64,000 nucleotides of DNA, taken from assembly GCA_014380365.1 (NCBI GenBank), contig JACMJZ010000004.1, forward strand, positions 1-64,000. Reading direction: 5' to 3'. Position numbers and translations under genes: made by a program. Of the stretch, positions 16,298 to 25,254 are shown in pieces (within the stretch, counting starts at the first letter, position 1; every line of letters starts with the position of its first letter). Below the pieces are notes generated by a model. It worked only from the letters and a program-made list of their open reading frames with translations. It was not told the origin of the DNA and did no database searches. Source of the DNA: Pyrinomonadaceae bacterium. Its GTDB lineage: Bacteria; Acidobacteriota; Blastocatellia; Pyrinomonadales; Pyrinomonadaceae.

Positions 16298-16425
16298 TTC
16301 ATAGCTCCTCGCTTTAAGTGATTCCTCAGCTCACGACCCTTGAGACAGCACGCTACGCTAAGGTTATCGTTGAAAGGTCGGCGTGACGATAGTTGAGGTC
16401 GCATCTGAGCTGTCTGGCAGGAATG

Positions 16426-16530
16426 TCAGAACCGCCTGCGGTAGCGACGGGCGCGGCACGGCTCAAGTTTAGGCTCGACATCGGTTCAGCATCTCAGTAT
16501 CGGCCCGCCCGCTATCGCAGGCGGTTCTGC
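16426..16530. repeat. Family B inverted repeat (GCCTGCGGTAGCG type)
   Basis: TCAGAACCGCCTGCGGTAGC (from 16426) and its inverted partner ending GCAGGCGGTTCTGC (to 16530). A second copy of the same family lies at 62105-62200. The 344-bp gap 16298-16641 contains this element and otherwise no gene or signal I can support. Confidence 0.8.
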
Positions 16531-16641
16531 TAGTGTGCAACCTATCCTGCATCTTGCATCGTCATAAGTAACTCGTGATGTCGATTGCTCCTTCCCGTTA
16601 AGTATGACAAGATTTGCTTTGCTTGGATCTGATTTGATCTT

Positions 16642-17181
16642 ATGCGGATGAACTTTCCTTATCTATCACTTCTTCGGTCGACTCTTGCGGTCGCCGGCCT
16701 TTTCTCGGCTATAGCTGTGCCGGCTTTTGCGCAGGGTTCTATACCAATCAGCACTCCCAAGGATCCTATGGATCAGATTGCCGTGGATATGCGCGTTAAG
16801 CAGTTGCTGGGCCTTGCTGAAAAAGAACACAAGGAAAACCTTAACCGCGCGAGTCTGCTTTCCTGTCTCGGCGCGGAAATCAGCACGACATTCAAACAAA
16901 AGAACCATCTGGATCGAAACGATTTCAAGAAACTCGACAAGCTGGAGAAACTGACGAAGGCTATCCGCAGCGCGGCCGGCGGCTCCGACGACCCCAGCGA
17001 AGCCAAAGAGATTCCGCCTGACCTTCCGCAGGTTATTTCCAAAATGGCAGAATTGGCGGAAGCGCTGAAAGACGAAGTGGAGAAGACTCCGCGCCACGTC
17101 GTTTCCGCAACAGTAATTGATCAGGCTAACGTTTTACTTGAACTAATCCGTCGGGTTCGTGGCTTATCGGCCAGGACTTAA
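16642..17181 (+). CDS. Small secreted helical protein of unknown function
   Basis: 179 residues with a signal peptide ending near AIAVPAFAQG. The mature part is predicted to be mostly helical and charged, with LLGLAEKEHKENLNRASLL and DDFKKLDKLEKLTK-like stretches (here DFKKLDKLEKLTKAIRSA). No domain is recognised. It ends 4 bp before the start of a VWA-domain gene, so the two are almost certainly co-transcribed and possibly act together outside the cytoplasm. Confidence 0.7.
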   Translation: MRMNFPYLSLLRSTLAVAGLFSAIAVPAFAQGSIPISTPKDPMDQIAVDMRVKQLLGLAEKEHKENLNRASLLSCLGAEISTTFKQKNHLDRNDFKKLDKLEKLTKAIRSAAGGSDDPSEAKEIPPDLPQVISKMAELAEALKDEVEKTPRHVVSATVIDQANVLLELIRRVRGLSART

Positions 17182-17185
17182 CTTC

Positions 17186-18115
17186 ATGACTCAAAACTGG
17201 AAGAAGCAGGGACGCTTACCACTGTGTCTCCTGCTCGCCCTCATTGCCGTCAGTCTGTTCGCCCCGATAACGACTGCCCAGGAAGATGACGACGTAGTTC
17301 GCGTTAGCACTGAGCTGGTGGTTCTCAACATTACCGTCACCAACAATGCCGGCCAATATGTGCCGGGTCTTCGCCTTTCGGATTTCAAAATCTATGAGGA
17401 CGGACGCGAAGTCCTGCTCACCGATATCTCGAGCTTCAGCGCGCACGAATCCCCTTTCGCTTCAGTCGTGTTGTTAGACACGTCCGGAAGCATGGAGATT
17501 CGGCTTTCGCTCGCCCGTTCGGCCGCCATTCGTTTTTTGGATAACCTGCGTCCGGAAGATGTCGCGGCCGTCTATAAGTTTGACTCAAAGGTGGAGCGAG
17601 TTCAGGAGTTTTCGGGAGGACGTGACCTCGCGCCCATGGCCTTTGGCCTCCGCGCGCGTGGAATGACCACTCTGCACGACGCGATAGTTGACGCCTCAAA
17701 GGCGCTCGCTGATCGTCCGGAAAAGCGCAAAGCAATCATCGTATTGTCCGATGGCATGGACACGCAAAGCAGGGCCTCGGCGGACAAGGCTCTGGAAAGT
17801 GCGCTTGCAATCGGCGCGAGTATCTATGCCGTAGACATGTCTTCAACCGATGGACGCGCTGGCAGCCGTCAGAGCGCAATGATGCTGAGGAATTTTGCCG
17901 ACAAAAGCGGTGGGAGATTTGTGGACACTCCGGGGGGACCGGCGTTGCGTGATGCCTTTGCAAACATCGCCGATGAGCTGGGTCATCAATATACGGTTGC
18001 TTACCGTCCCCTCAATAAAGCGCGTGATGGTAAGTGGCGAAAACTCGAGGTGAAGGTCTCGAGCAGTGATTTGGTCGTGCGAACCCGTAAAGCCTACCGC
18101 GCCCCGAAGCGATAG
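17186..18115 (+). CDS. Secreted VWA-domain protein, acidobacterial type
   Basis: About 309 residues from the ATG at 17186, which has AGGA upstream and directly precedes a signal peptide (LLLALIAVSLFAPITTAQ). It has the same order as the protein at 8833-9888: a small beta domain with VVLNITVTNNAGQYVPGLR, then a VWA domain with an intact MIDAS motif DTSGSM in VVLLDTSGSMEIRLS, TTLHDAIVDAS and IVLSDGMDT. The C-terminal HQYTVAYRPLN..RDGKWRKLEV and YRAPKR block is the TIGR03436 hallmark. The stop codon abuts a long palindrome. Confidence 0.88.
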   Translation: MTQNWKKQGRLPLCLLLALIAVSLFAPITTAQEDDDVVRVSTELVVLNITVTNNAGQYVPGLRLSDFKIYEDGREVLLTDISSFSAHESPFASVVLLDTSGSMEIRLSLARSAAIRFLDNLRPEDVAAVYKFDSKVERVQEFSGGRDLAPMAFGLRARGMTTLHDAIVDASKALADRPEKRKAIIVLSDGMDTQSRASADKALESALAIGASIYAVDMSSTDGRAGSRQSAMMLRNFADKSGGRFVDTPGGPALRDAFANIADELGHQYTVAYRPLNKARDGKWRKLEVKVSSSDLVVRTRKAYRAPKR

Positions 18116-18210
18116 AGGTCAGAGATCAGAGGTCAGAAGTCAGAGATTGGAACCAGCAATGCCGAGACGTACTCCTGACTTCTGATCTCTGACCTCTGAT
18201 TTCTGACCTC
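18115..18210. repeat. Inverted repeat of AGGTCAGA motifs between convergent genes
   Basis: The left arm iterates AGGTCAGAGATCAGAGGTCA; the right arm is its near reverse complement. Each arm begins directly at a stop codon: TAG then AGGTCAGA on both sides, for the VWA gene and for ddl. The structure could fold on either transcript and act as a bidirectional terminator or 3'-end block. Confidence 0.85.
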
Positions 18211-19346
18211 TACGCTCTCGTGGTCTTGTTCATTGCTTTCTCTTGATGCCGCTCCAAAGCGAGCGCAATCAAACGATCAAGCATTTTCGTGTAACTTAAT
18301 CCCGTCGCCGCCCACATCTTCGGAAATCCGGATACCTCGGTCAGACCGGGCATTGTATTCAACTCATTTACAATCAATTCCTTTGTGTCGCGCCTGAAGA
18401 AAAAATCGACGCGCGCCAGACCCGCTCCATCCACCGACTGAAATGCCTTGATTGCCATGCGTCGAACCCTGGTAGTCAACGCTTTCGACAATGGCGCCGG
18501 GACAACAAATTCTACGTGACCGGTCTTCGTATACTTCTCCGCGTAGTCGAGAAAACCAGCAGAGTTGTCATGGACGACATACTCGCCTGGAAGGCTGGCC
18601 TCAGGCTCGTCGTTCCCCAGAACCGCGCATTCAATCTCCCTCGCATCGACACCTTCTTCCACAATGATCTTGCGGTCGTATTGAGCAGCCAGGTCGACAG
18701 CCCGTTCGAAAGACGCCTTATCGACAGCTCGTGAGACGCCAACCGATGAACCCAGGTTCGCGGGCTTAACAAAGCAAGGAAAACCAATCTCGCGTCGCAC
18801 AGTTCGAGTAACACCTGAGCGATCGCTCTGCCACCGAGAACGCAGGAACCAGGTGTAGCGACACATCGGAAGTCCGGCCACGCGAAACAACTGCTTCATC
18901 GCGACCTTGTCCATTCCGCAGGCCGAAGCAAGCACGCCACAACCGACGTAGGGAATTCCGGCCATCTCAAGTAAACCTTGAAGTGTTCCGTCTTCCCCGA
19001 AGGGTCCGTGCAGGACGGGGAAAACGACATCGAGCGGGCGCGAGCCAGGTGAATTTTCGGATTGGCCCAGGGCCATGAGACCTGTAGGGGATGGATCGCT
19101 CACGATGGCCGCCGAGGCGGTATCAGAACGCACCGTCGCACTGAGCCGCTTTTGTACGCTTTGTGGCAAGAGGCGCGCAGCGTCGGGCGGCGAAAGCCAC
19201 TTCCCTTCCTGGGAAATCGCTATCGGTATCACGTCATACTTCTTCCGATCGATCGCTTCGATTAAGGAACCTGCCGACCGCACTGATACTTCGTGCTCGC
19301 CGGAGCGTCCGCCAAAAATGACTCCGACGCGGAGTTTTTTCGCCAA
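18210..19346 (-). CDS. ddl: D-alanine--D-alanine ligase
   Basis: 378 residues, ATP-grasp enzyme joining two D-alanines for peptidoglycan precursor synthesis in the cytoplasm. Seen in sequence: N-terminal VGVIFGGRSGEHEVSVRSAG, the LHGPFGEDGTLQGLLEM motif, the ATP-grasp CFVKPANLGSSVGVSR loop, ARVDFFFR and VNELNTMPGLTEVSGFPKMW with the metal-binding residues. The start appears to be TTG at 19346; no in-frame ATG precedes the conserved core. It is the last gene of the run methyltransferase-LOG-AIM24-arginase-ddl and lies 18 bp after arginase. Confidence 0.95.
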   Translation of the reverse strand: MAKKLRVGVIFGGRSGEHEVSVRSAGSLIEAIDRKKYDVIPIAISQEGKWLSPPDAARLLPQSVQKRLSATVRSDTASAAIVSDPSPTGLMALGQSENSPGSRPLDVVFPVLHGPFGEDGTLQGLLEMAGIPYVGCGVLASACGMDKVAMKQLFRVAGLPMCRYTWFLRSRWQSDRSGVTRTVRREIGFPCFVKPANLGSSVGVSRAVDKASFERAVDLAAQYDRKIIVEEGVDAREIECAVLGNDEPEASLPGEYVVHDNSAGFLDYAEKYTKTGHVEFVVPAPLSKALTTRVRRMAIKAFQSVDGAGLARVDFFFRRDTKELIVNELNTMPGLTEVSGFPKMWAATGLSYTKMLDRLIALALERHQEKAMNKTTRA

Positions 19347-19364
19347 TTGAGTTACCCCGATTAA

Positions 19365-20333
19365 TTAAAGAATTGTCTTTCCAAGTCCGGACAGGATCAA
19401 CTCAACCCCGAGTTCGGCCGTCTTGTTGTTTATATCCAGCGCAGTGTTGATTTCTACAACCTCGAGCGAGCGCATGCCGCCTGCTTCCGCAATTTTCTCC
19501 ATGGCCAGGTGGGCTTCTCGATACGTCAAGCCCCCACGCACAAGCGTACCAGACCCGGGGGCATCGCCAGGATCAAGGGCATCGACATCGAATGTCACGG
19601 CGTAACCGCCGCTGGCACGCGAAGCAAGTTCGATGGCCTCGTCCATGCAAGCGCTCATGCCTCGCTCGTCAATCTCGCGCATGGTGATGAAACGAAGACC
19701 CAGCTTGCGAACCAGATCGCGCTCAGTTCGATCGATATCGCGCGCGCCCACGTGGACGCAAAACTTCGGATCGAGTTTCGGAGTGAAACCAGCAACGTTT
19801 TGCAGTGCAAGAGCGCCATGCCCTAAGAGCACGGCGAGCGGCATCCCGTGGATGTTCCCCGATGGCGTCGTTTCCGGCGTGTTCATATCCGCATGGGCAT
19901 CGAACCAGATCAAGCCCGGAGTTTCATTTCGTTGGCGACAATAAGAAGCGAAGCCCGCGATGGAGCCGATTGCAATCGAGTGGTCTCCGCCGAGTACGAG
20001 CGGCAATTCACCTGCTTTAAGTATGTCTTCAACTCTTCGCGCAAGCTCTTCGCATGCAGCAGTAATCTCGTTGAGATACTTTAGCTTATCACCCGGCTCA
20101 GGTATCGCTTGAGTTCGATCAAGGTGCAAATCGCCAAGATCGCGTACCTCGTAACCAAGTTGAGCAATTCTCTGATTGAGGCGGGCGACTCGAAGCGCCG
20201 CGGGACCCATGTCAACGCCGGCCATACTAGCGCCGTAGCCCAGGGGCACGCCCAAAATTGCAACAGGCCGTCGGACGTCGCGCCCGAGCGTGTCAGGCTT
20301 TGAATCTGTTTCTGTCACCGGAGCGGTCGTCAT
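19365..20333 (-). CDS. rocF: Arginase
   Basis: 322 residues of the ureohydrolase family, hydrolysing L-arginine to ornithine and urea with a two-manganese centre. The three metal-binding signatures are present: LVLGGDHSIAIGS, IWFDAHADMNTPETTPSGNI with the following HGMPLA, and VTFDVDALDPGDAPGSGT. The GSGTLVRGGLTYREAH block favours arginase over agmatinase. It lies 24 bp after the AIM24 gene and 18 bp before ddl, so arginine breakdown shares a transcript with a wall enzyme; no functional link is obvious. Confidence 0.93.
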   Translation of the reverse strand: MTTAPVTETDSKPDTLGRDVRRPVAILGVPLGYGASMAGVDMGPAALRVARLNQRIAQLGYEVRDLGDLHLDRTQAIPEPGDKLKYLNEITAACEELARRVEDILKAGELPLVLGGDHSIAIGSIAGFASYCRQRNETPGLIWFDAHADMNTPETTPSGNIHGMPLAVLLGHGALALQNVAGFTPKLDPKFCVHVGARDIDRTERDLVRKLGLRFITMREIDERGMSACMDEAIELASRASGGYAVTFDVDALDPGDAPGSGTLVRGGLTYREAHLAMEKIAEAGGMRSLEVVEINTALDINNKTAELGVELILSGLGKTIL

Positions 20334-20357
20334 ATGAAGCCTGAGCTTGCTTAACTG

Positions 20358-21263
20358 TTACCCGCCGAGATTGATTTTGAAGCCGCTGCCTCCACCGCCT
20401 TGCGATGGGAAGAAGGGCCTTAACAGTCCGGCGAGAGCTGCGAGGTTGCGCGTTTGAATCAATAGTTCCCCCGGACCGGTAAACTCGGCAACGATCCCTT
20501 CCCCGCTCATCATGCTGCGGAAAAAGCCCGCTGCGGCTTTGCGCAACGTGTATTGTGTCGTCCCTTCCCAAGCGACCAGATGACCAGTATCAACGACGTA
20601 ACGTTCGCCCGGCCGCAGAGTCTTGCGGTGAATCGCGCCAAACGATGAAACCAACAATAGCCCGCGACCTTGTACGAGCATAACAAACAAGCCTTCACCG
20701 CCGAAAAACGATTTCGCGCCGCCCCATTTTGTATCTACAGTCAAACTCGCATCACCGGCCAGGTAGGAACTTGATTGAACATAGAACGATTGATTGTTGA
20801 GTTCGATCGCCGCGATATCTCCGGGCGCGCCTGGCGCAAAGGTAACTTCGCCGGGCCCACCGCGGGCGGTGAAGCTCGAGACAAAGGCTGACTCGCCGCC
20901 GGCCGCGCGTTTGATCGCGCCGAACACTCCACCTTTCATTTGCGACTGGAGTTCCATGTTTGCTGACATTGACACCATCGCGCCTGCTTCAGCCTGGATT
21001 GTCTGTTCTGCCTGGAGTTGAATCACCGCGAGCGAGAAAGCCGGCTGATGTAAAACTTCGTATTTATAGCCCACGCCCTGACCTCGAGAATCCTCGTCGA
21101 TATTAATTCCGCGGCCTCCGGGACCAGCCTGTGGCGGCGCGGCGGCTGGCGGTGGCGTGCTTGGCGGTGCTGGATTGACAGCTTCCTGGCCGAGGCGATG
21201 GCCGCAACCACCGCAAAACACCGCTCCCTGAAGTAACCCTGCACCACACTTTGGACAGTTCAT
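20358..21263 (-). CDS. AIM24/TIGR00266-family protein with N-terminal zinc ribbon
   Basis: 301 residues. Residues 1-25 form a CxxC...CxxC zinc ribbon (MNCPKCGAGLL, FCGGCGHRLG). A Pro-rich linker leads to a beta-rich AIM24 domain (about 65-285) with LQAEQTIQAEAGAMVSMS, GGESAFVSSFTA and the C-terminal FTGPGELLIQTRNLAALA. AIM24 proteins form trimeric beta-prism-like structures of unknown function, in bacteria and mitochondria. The start codon overlaps the stop of the LOG gene (ATGA), indicating translational coupling. Confidence 0.85.
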   Translation of the reverse strand: MNCPKCGAGLLQGAVFCGGCGHRLGQEAVNPAPPSTPPPAAAPPQAGPGGRGINIDEDSRGQGVGYKYEVLHQPAFSLAVIQLQAEQTIQAEAGAMVSMSANMELQSQMKGGVFGAIKRAAGGESAFVSSFTARGGPGEVTFAPGAPGDIAAIELNNQSFYVQSSSYLAGDASLTVDTKWGGAKSFFGGEGLFVMLVQGRGLLLVSSFGAIHRKTLRPGERYVVDTGHLVAWEGTTQYTLRKAAAGFFRSMMSGEGIVAEFTGPGELLIQTRNLAALAGLLRPFFPSQGGGGSGFKINLGG

Positions 21264-21826
21264 AAACTCACCTCCGAAGATTTTCTACAAATAATCGCCA
21301 CAGCCTCTTCCGGCGTCTCGGCAAAATCTAACGCGGCAATGTCGTCGTCGCTCACCGCCAGATGTTTCTGCCACTCGCGTACGATCGGTGGCCAACACGA
21401 GCCCAACAAGACAAGCGGGCGTGGTCCGATAACGCGAGTTTGGATCTTATTCCAAACCAGGGACAATTCGGTAACCGTGCCCATGCCGCCGCGGATCGCG
21501 ATGAACCCGACAGAGCGTGTGATCAGTCGCTGAAGTCTTTCGTAGAAATGCGGCGTCGCCACCTTGTCCGTAAGATAACGATTGGGCTCTACCTTGAACT
21601 GATTCATCACGATCCCAAGCACGCGCCCGCCACGTTCGTGCGCGCCGCGGCTCGCGGCTTCCATTACACCCAGATACCCGCCTGTACAGATCGTGAAACC
21701 GGCGTCCGCGAGAAGCTGACCCACGCGTCGTGCCTGCACATACTCGGCATCAGCTTCACTGCACTTCGCGCCGCCGAAAATTGTCACGATCCGCTCGCCT
21801 GCACTATCGCCTTGGTCGCCGCTCAT
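21260..21826 (-). CDS. LOG-family protein (lysine-decarboxylase-like fold)
   Basis: 188 residues. The Rossmann-type core includes TIFGGAKCSEADAEYVQA, TICTGGYLGVMEAASRGAHE and the signature IRGGMGTVTELSLVW, corresponding to the PGGxGTxxE motif. Characterised relatives release cytokinin bases from riboside monophosphates or hydrolyse nucleotides; the bacterial substrate here is unknown. The second position of the motif is Arg-Gly-Gly rather than Pro-Gly-Gly. It overlaps by 4 bp both the upstream methyltransferase and the downstream AIM24 gene. Confidence 0.82.
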   Translation of the reverse strand: MSGDQGDSAGERIVTIFGGAKCSEADAEYVQARRVGQLLADAGFTICTGGYLGVMEAASRGAHERGGRVLGIVMNQFKVEPNRYLTDKVATPHFYERLQRLITRSVGFIAIRGGMGTVTELSLVWNKIQTRVIGPRPLVLLGSCWPPIVREWQKHLAVSDDDIAALDFAETPEEAVAIICRKSSEVSL

Positions 21827-22548
21827 GCCGCAACCTCTCCGACCAACATGAGGGATCCGGCTTCTCTGTATCGGATGTAATCCTCGCGACTCTTAAAAGA
21901 TCCGCCCTGGTAATCCTCGGGAATCAGCGCCGGATCATAAAGCCGCTGCGACTGCACGTTACTAAAGCCAGCGCTCTCAAACAGCGAACAATACTGCGAC
22001 TCACTCAAAAGATGCACCGCCACCTTGAGTTGATCAATCCACTGATGTGAAGGTTCGTTTTCTTCATAGAGGTCGACGACGGTAACAAATCGCCCGCCCG
22101 CTCGGAGTACTCGCCTGATTTCCTTCAAAGCAGCGAGCATGTCAGTGTAGTAATAGAGCGACTCCATTGAGAACGCACGCATAAATTCCGCATCATCGAA
22201 AGGAAGTTTTTCGGCGCTGGCGACGTGAAACTCGACATTCGATACCGCAGCGGAACTTTCCCGAGCTACCCTTATCATTTCGTCGGAGACGTCAATACCA
22301 ACGACTCGACCTTCCCGGGCCTTCTCCGCCATCAACCGCGCGGCCCATCCGGATCCGCAACCGATATCGATCACCTGTGCTTCGGAGCTAATGCGCATCA
22401 ACTCAATCGCCTGTTCACCGACAGGCCGATGCCCCTTTTCCATCCCCGGCCCCCGCCCCGCCCGGGCCCAGTCGTTAAACTCCAGGCGCAAGCGTTCGTC
22501 TCTTGATTGAATGGGTTTTATTGGAGTTGCGTTGCTCGTGTTACTCAT
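21823..22548 (-). CDS. Class I SAM-dependent methyltransferase
   Basis: About 241 residues. Motif I VIDIGCGSGWAARLMAEKA, post-I VVGIDVSDEMIRVARE, motif II FDDAEFMRAFSMESLYYY and motif III RRVLRAGGRFVTVVDLYEEN are all visible. This is the Methyltransf_11/UbiE-like fold; the substrate is not predictable. An ATG at 22548 with GAGAAGG close upstream is preferred to the GTG one codon before. It heads a tightly coupled string (methyltransferase, LOG, AIM24). Confidence 0.85.
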   Translation of the reverse strand: MSNTSNATPIKPIQSRDERLRLEFNDWARAGRGPGMEKGHRPVGEQAIELMRISSEAQVIDIGCGSGWAARLMAEKAREGRVVGIDVSDEMIRVARESSAAVSNVEFHVASAEKLPFDDAEFMRAFSMESLYYYTDMLAALKEIRRVLRAGGRFVTVVDLYEENEPSHQWIDQLKVAVHLLSESQYCSLFESAGFSNVQSQRLYDPALIPEDYQGGSFKSREDYIRYREAGSLMLVGEVAA

Positions 22549-22617
22549 CACCTTCTCTCTTTACTGATGGTATAGCGCCGTCAAAGCCCCGACTTGCGTT
22601 GGCGCGGCGTCCATCGG

Positions 22618-23976
22618 TCACCAAGGAGGCAGGGGCCGAACGGTGGCAAACGGCATCGGTGGGTCTAGCTCAGGATAATACCTCAAATTCGGAAGGTCAT
22701 TGCTGGCTGCGCCAAGAGCGACGGCGAGTCGGTTAGCGTCGGCGGCGGGTGGCCCTTCCAAGCTAAGAGTCATTAAGGAGGTTCCTTGAATAACCTCGTC
22801 GGAGATTCCTCGACGCTCCAAACCCGTTTTCGCGGCTTCCACAATCTTCTCTCCCAAGCCTGTTACCGCGCTCGATCCTCCGGTTACGAGCACTTGAAGC
22901 GCAGGATTCTCGGGAAGCCAGCGTCGATCTGGAATATCAGCGACATAGCTCAGAACATGCTCGGCAATGCTGCGTCTCCACTCATCCACCGCAGGATGGT
23001 TTAACCAGTCCTTATCCTCTCGCACTGTTTTCCTAAGCTCTGCTTCAAGATCAGTGATCCGCTCCCCACGGCTCCGATAGATCTCCACGATGCTACGTGT
23101 AAGCTCCTCACCTGCGAAGTGGCAAGTGTTTGCCGGAGGGAGTTGAATAAGAGCCTCGTTAGCGCCTTCATGCCCAGGGGGAATCGTTCGTAGCACATAA
23201 CCGATATCCGTGGAGCCCGCACCCACGTCAACCACTAGTATTTTGCGCAGATACCTATGGCCTTCTAAATCAGCTTCAACATTTCGTAAACCAGTTAGGC
23301 CAGCAGCTGAAGATTCAGCGACAAACCTGAATGTCACCCCTTGGGCGACCGTGAAGATACGTTGAAGAAGAGACGCGAAATCTTGAGTCTCCGCATTAAT
23401 TTCAAACTCGTCGGATATCTTTAGTTCTTCTAACGCTTTTTGGACATTCGCGTGCCAGTCTTCTCTAACAGGGTTAGGGTCTCTTGACCAGGCTTGACGA
23501 TCGTTAACAAAGATATGACAAGCAACCCTGGCAGCCTGTTCATACGAAGCGCGAGCAACGGCCGCGTCCTTGATACCTACCCAGTTCGGAAGCGAAAATC
23601 GGAATTCAACACTATCCGGCTCTTTTCCGGTATTGGCACAAAGGTTTTCGTAAGCTTCACCAAGCAAGAACCAGAGTGAGAAAGAAACCAAGTCTCCGAG
23701 AGTCAGCTTGGTCTGCCGGCGCTGGCCACCCCAAAAAGATCCATCTGGATCTCTAATTACCTTGCCTTTGATGCTGGACTCATAAACCGAATCACTTGGA
23801 GGTGGATCACTGCTCAGGAATATCTTGTGATTGGAACTGTCTAGCCGCACATCGGAATGTAGGATCTTGAATTGTCCCAACGTGACACCGTGTGAGTCCG
23901 ATTCAAAGACTGTCCATGTCCATTTTGAAGAATGGGTTCCCCAATCAATACCAAGCGACGCTTGAGTTTGCGCCAT
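22618..23976 (-). CDS. Hsp70-like actin-fold ATPase without a substrate-binding domain
   Basis: 452 residues. The phosphate-1 motif is at 8-19 (LGIDWGTHSSKW), the phosphate-2 motif at 248-259 (VVDVGAGSTDIG) and the adenosine motif at 362-373 (VLVTGGSSAVTG), so the actin/Hsp70 ATPase core is intact. Nothing resembling the beta-sandwich peptide-binding domain of DnaK follows; the chain ends after about 50 residues of loop. A perfect AGGAGG site sits 6 bases before the ATG. It lies 27 bp after a 415-residue helical protein gene that itself follows asnS by 3 bp. The pair looks like a self-contained ATPase module. It may differ from classical chaperones in how it recognises targets. Confidence 0.78.
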   Translation of the reverse strand: MAQTQASLGIDWGTHSSKWTWTVFESDSHGVTLGQFKILHSDVRLDSSNHKIFLSSDPPPSDSVYESSIKGKVIRDPDGSFWGGQRRQTKLTLGDLVSFSLWFLLGEAYENLCANTGKEPDSVEFRFSLPNWVGIKDAAVARASYEQAARVACHIFVNDRQAWSRDPNPVREDWHANVQKALEELKISDEFEINAETQDFASLLQRIFTVAQGVTFRFVAESSAAGLTGLRNVEADLEGHRYLRKILVVDVGAGSTDIGYVLRTIPPGHEGANEALIQLPPANTCHFAGEELTRSIVEIYRSRGERITDLEAELRKTVREDKDWLNHPAVDEWRRSIAEHVLSYVADIPDRRWLPENPALQVLVTGGSSAVTGLGEKIVEAAKTGLERRGISDEVIQGTSLMTLSLEGPPAADANRLAVALGAASNDLPNLRYYPELDPPMPFATVRPLPPW

Positions 23977-24003
23977 AGTTTCCCTCCTATTCGGATTTCT
24001 CGC

Positions 24004-25251
24004 TTAACTAGCCGGTTCGACAATTGCACGGACAAGAAAACGCGTCCGAATGCCATCTGACCACAGCACTCCCGGTCGGATCAGGCGGACCCTTGTTGGT
24101 GCGGGCTTTACTGGTGAAGAAAGTTCATGCTGCTGCTCTTCATAGTCCACAATTTGACCAGGTCTACCCGCTAAGTCCACCTTGAATAGGTCGCGAGCCA
24201 ATCGTTGAGTGCTTTCCAAAGCCCGGGCTGCCTTACTACCCTCAGCCGCTGCGTCCCATGCCGCCAAAAGGCACACGACGACATAGTTAAGAGTCGATGC
24301 CTGGCTTTCATCGGCTGCGGTTGGAGTTTTGATTTTGGGGTTTTCCCTTTCAGTTTGCCGCGCGATCCACTCGACTGCTTCAGGAACTACTTCAGATGGT
24401 CGGTTGCGGCAGATACTTCGCAAATGGGACAGGAGAATGTCCCCGCGCTTTCCATCTCTTTTGGCGAACGTTAGGATGCTGTCGAGTTCTTTAAGCCGAC
24501 CTTCGAGGAGTGCAATTTCCGCCTCTTGAATAAGGGCAGCGTTGGCAGCCGCCGAGAAAGCGACGATCGTCGGCTCGTCCTCAAAATCACTGTAGTCAGC
24601 CTTTGGAAGCACGTTCGCTAAGCTTCGAAGAAAGGATATTATCGGAAGTGAGCTTGGACGCGGCAGTGAACGCTGCCAGATGATTTCCACCATCTGCACT
24701 AAGCGGAGAGCAACACGGTATCCAGACCGCCTACTCGATGACTGATGTTCAAAAAGCCTGGGTAGCAGCCAAAGGGCAAGGTCGGTTGAGGATGCCAGGG
24801 TTCGTCCGGTGAATACAATCACTGGCTCATCCTTTTTGATCGCCGGAAGAGCCCCCTTCGGCTTCCGTACAGGAGGCGTCACCATTTTGGTCAATTTTGT
24901 TGTGACTGCCTTCGCGATTGATAATAACGCCTTAGAGTCCGGTTGCCGTTGTTTAGCTAGATCCTGTAAAGCGTAGAGTCCGGCCGACAGATCCCAAACC
25001 GCTCCAGAAACCGAAAGCCGTTCCAGCGATGCAGAAATTTCTCGCAGCGACAGCGTGCTGGCGAGATTCTGCCTCGTGAGCAACACCACCGGAACTTTGA
25101 GCCGAAGGTCGAGCGAAGCTCGGAGAGCAGCTTTTGCCGCGTCTGGATTAAGATGCGCGCTTTCCAATGAATCGGACAGCAAAACGCGCAGATCTGACTT
25201 TTCCTGAGCTGACAGTCCCTTGGACTTTTTGGCCTGTTTGTGATCTTCCAT
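24004..25251 (-). CDS. Helical partner protein of the Hsp70-like ATPase, unknown family
   Basis: 415 residues, not recognised. The N-terminal 40 residues are highly charged. Most of the chain is predicted to be amphipathic helices in TPR/HEAT-like style (for example AAKAALRASLDLRLKVPVVL and ALIQEAEIALLEGRLKELDS). The C-terminus, VRLIRPGVLWSDGIR then FLVRAIVEPA, recalls the tail of GrpE nucleotide exchange factors, a weak similarity that would fit the neighbouring Hsp70-like ATPase. The ATG lies only 3 bases after the asnS stop codon, with no ribosome site of its own, so it probably relies on translational coupling. Confidence 0.65.
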   Translation of the reverse strand: MEDHKQAKKSKGLSAQEKSDLRVLLSDSLESAHLNPDAAKAALRASLDLRLKVPVVLLTRQNLASTLSLREISASLERLSVSGAVWDLSAGLYALQDLAKQRQPDSKALLSIAKAVTTKLTKMVTPPVRKPKGALPAIKKDEPVIVFTGRTLASSTDLALWLLPRLFEHQSSSRRSGYRVALRLVQMVEIIWQRSLPRPSSLPIISFLRSLANVLPKADYSDFEDEPTIVAFSAAANAALIQEAEIALLEGRLKELDSILTFAKRDGKRGDILLSHLRSICRNRPSEVVPEAVEWIARQTERENPKIKTPTAADESQASTLNYVVVCLLAAWDAAAEGSKAARALESTQRLARDLFKVDLAGRPGQIVDYEEQQHELSSPVKPAPTRVRLIRPGVLWSDGIRTRFLVRAIVEPAS

Positions 25252-25254
25252 TAA

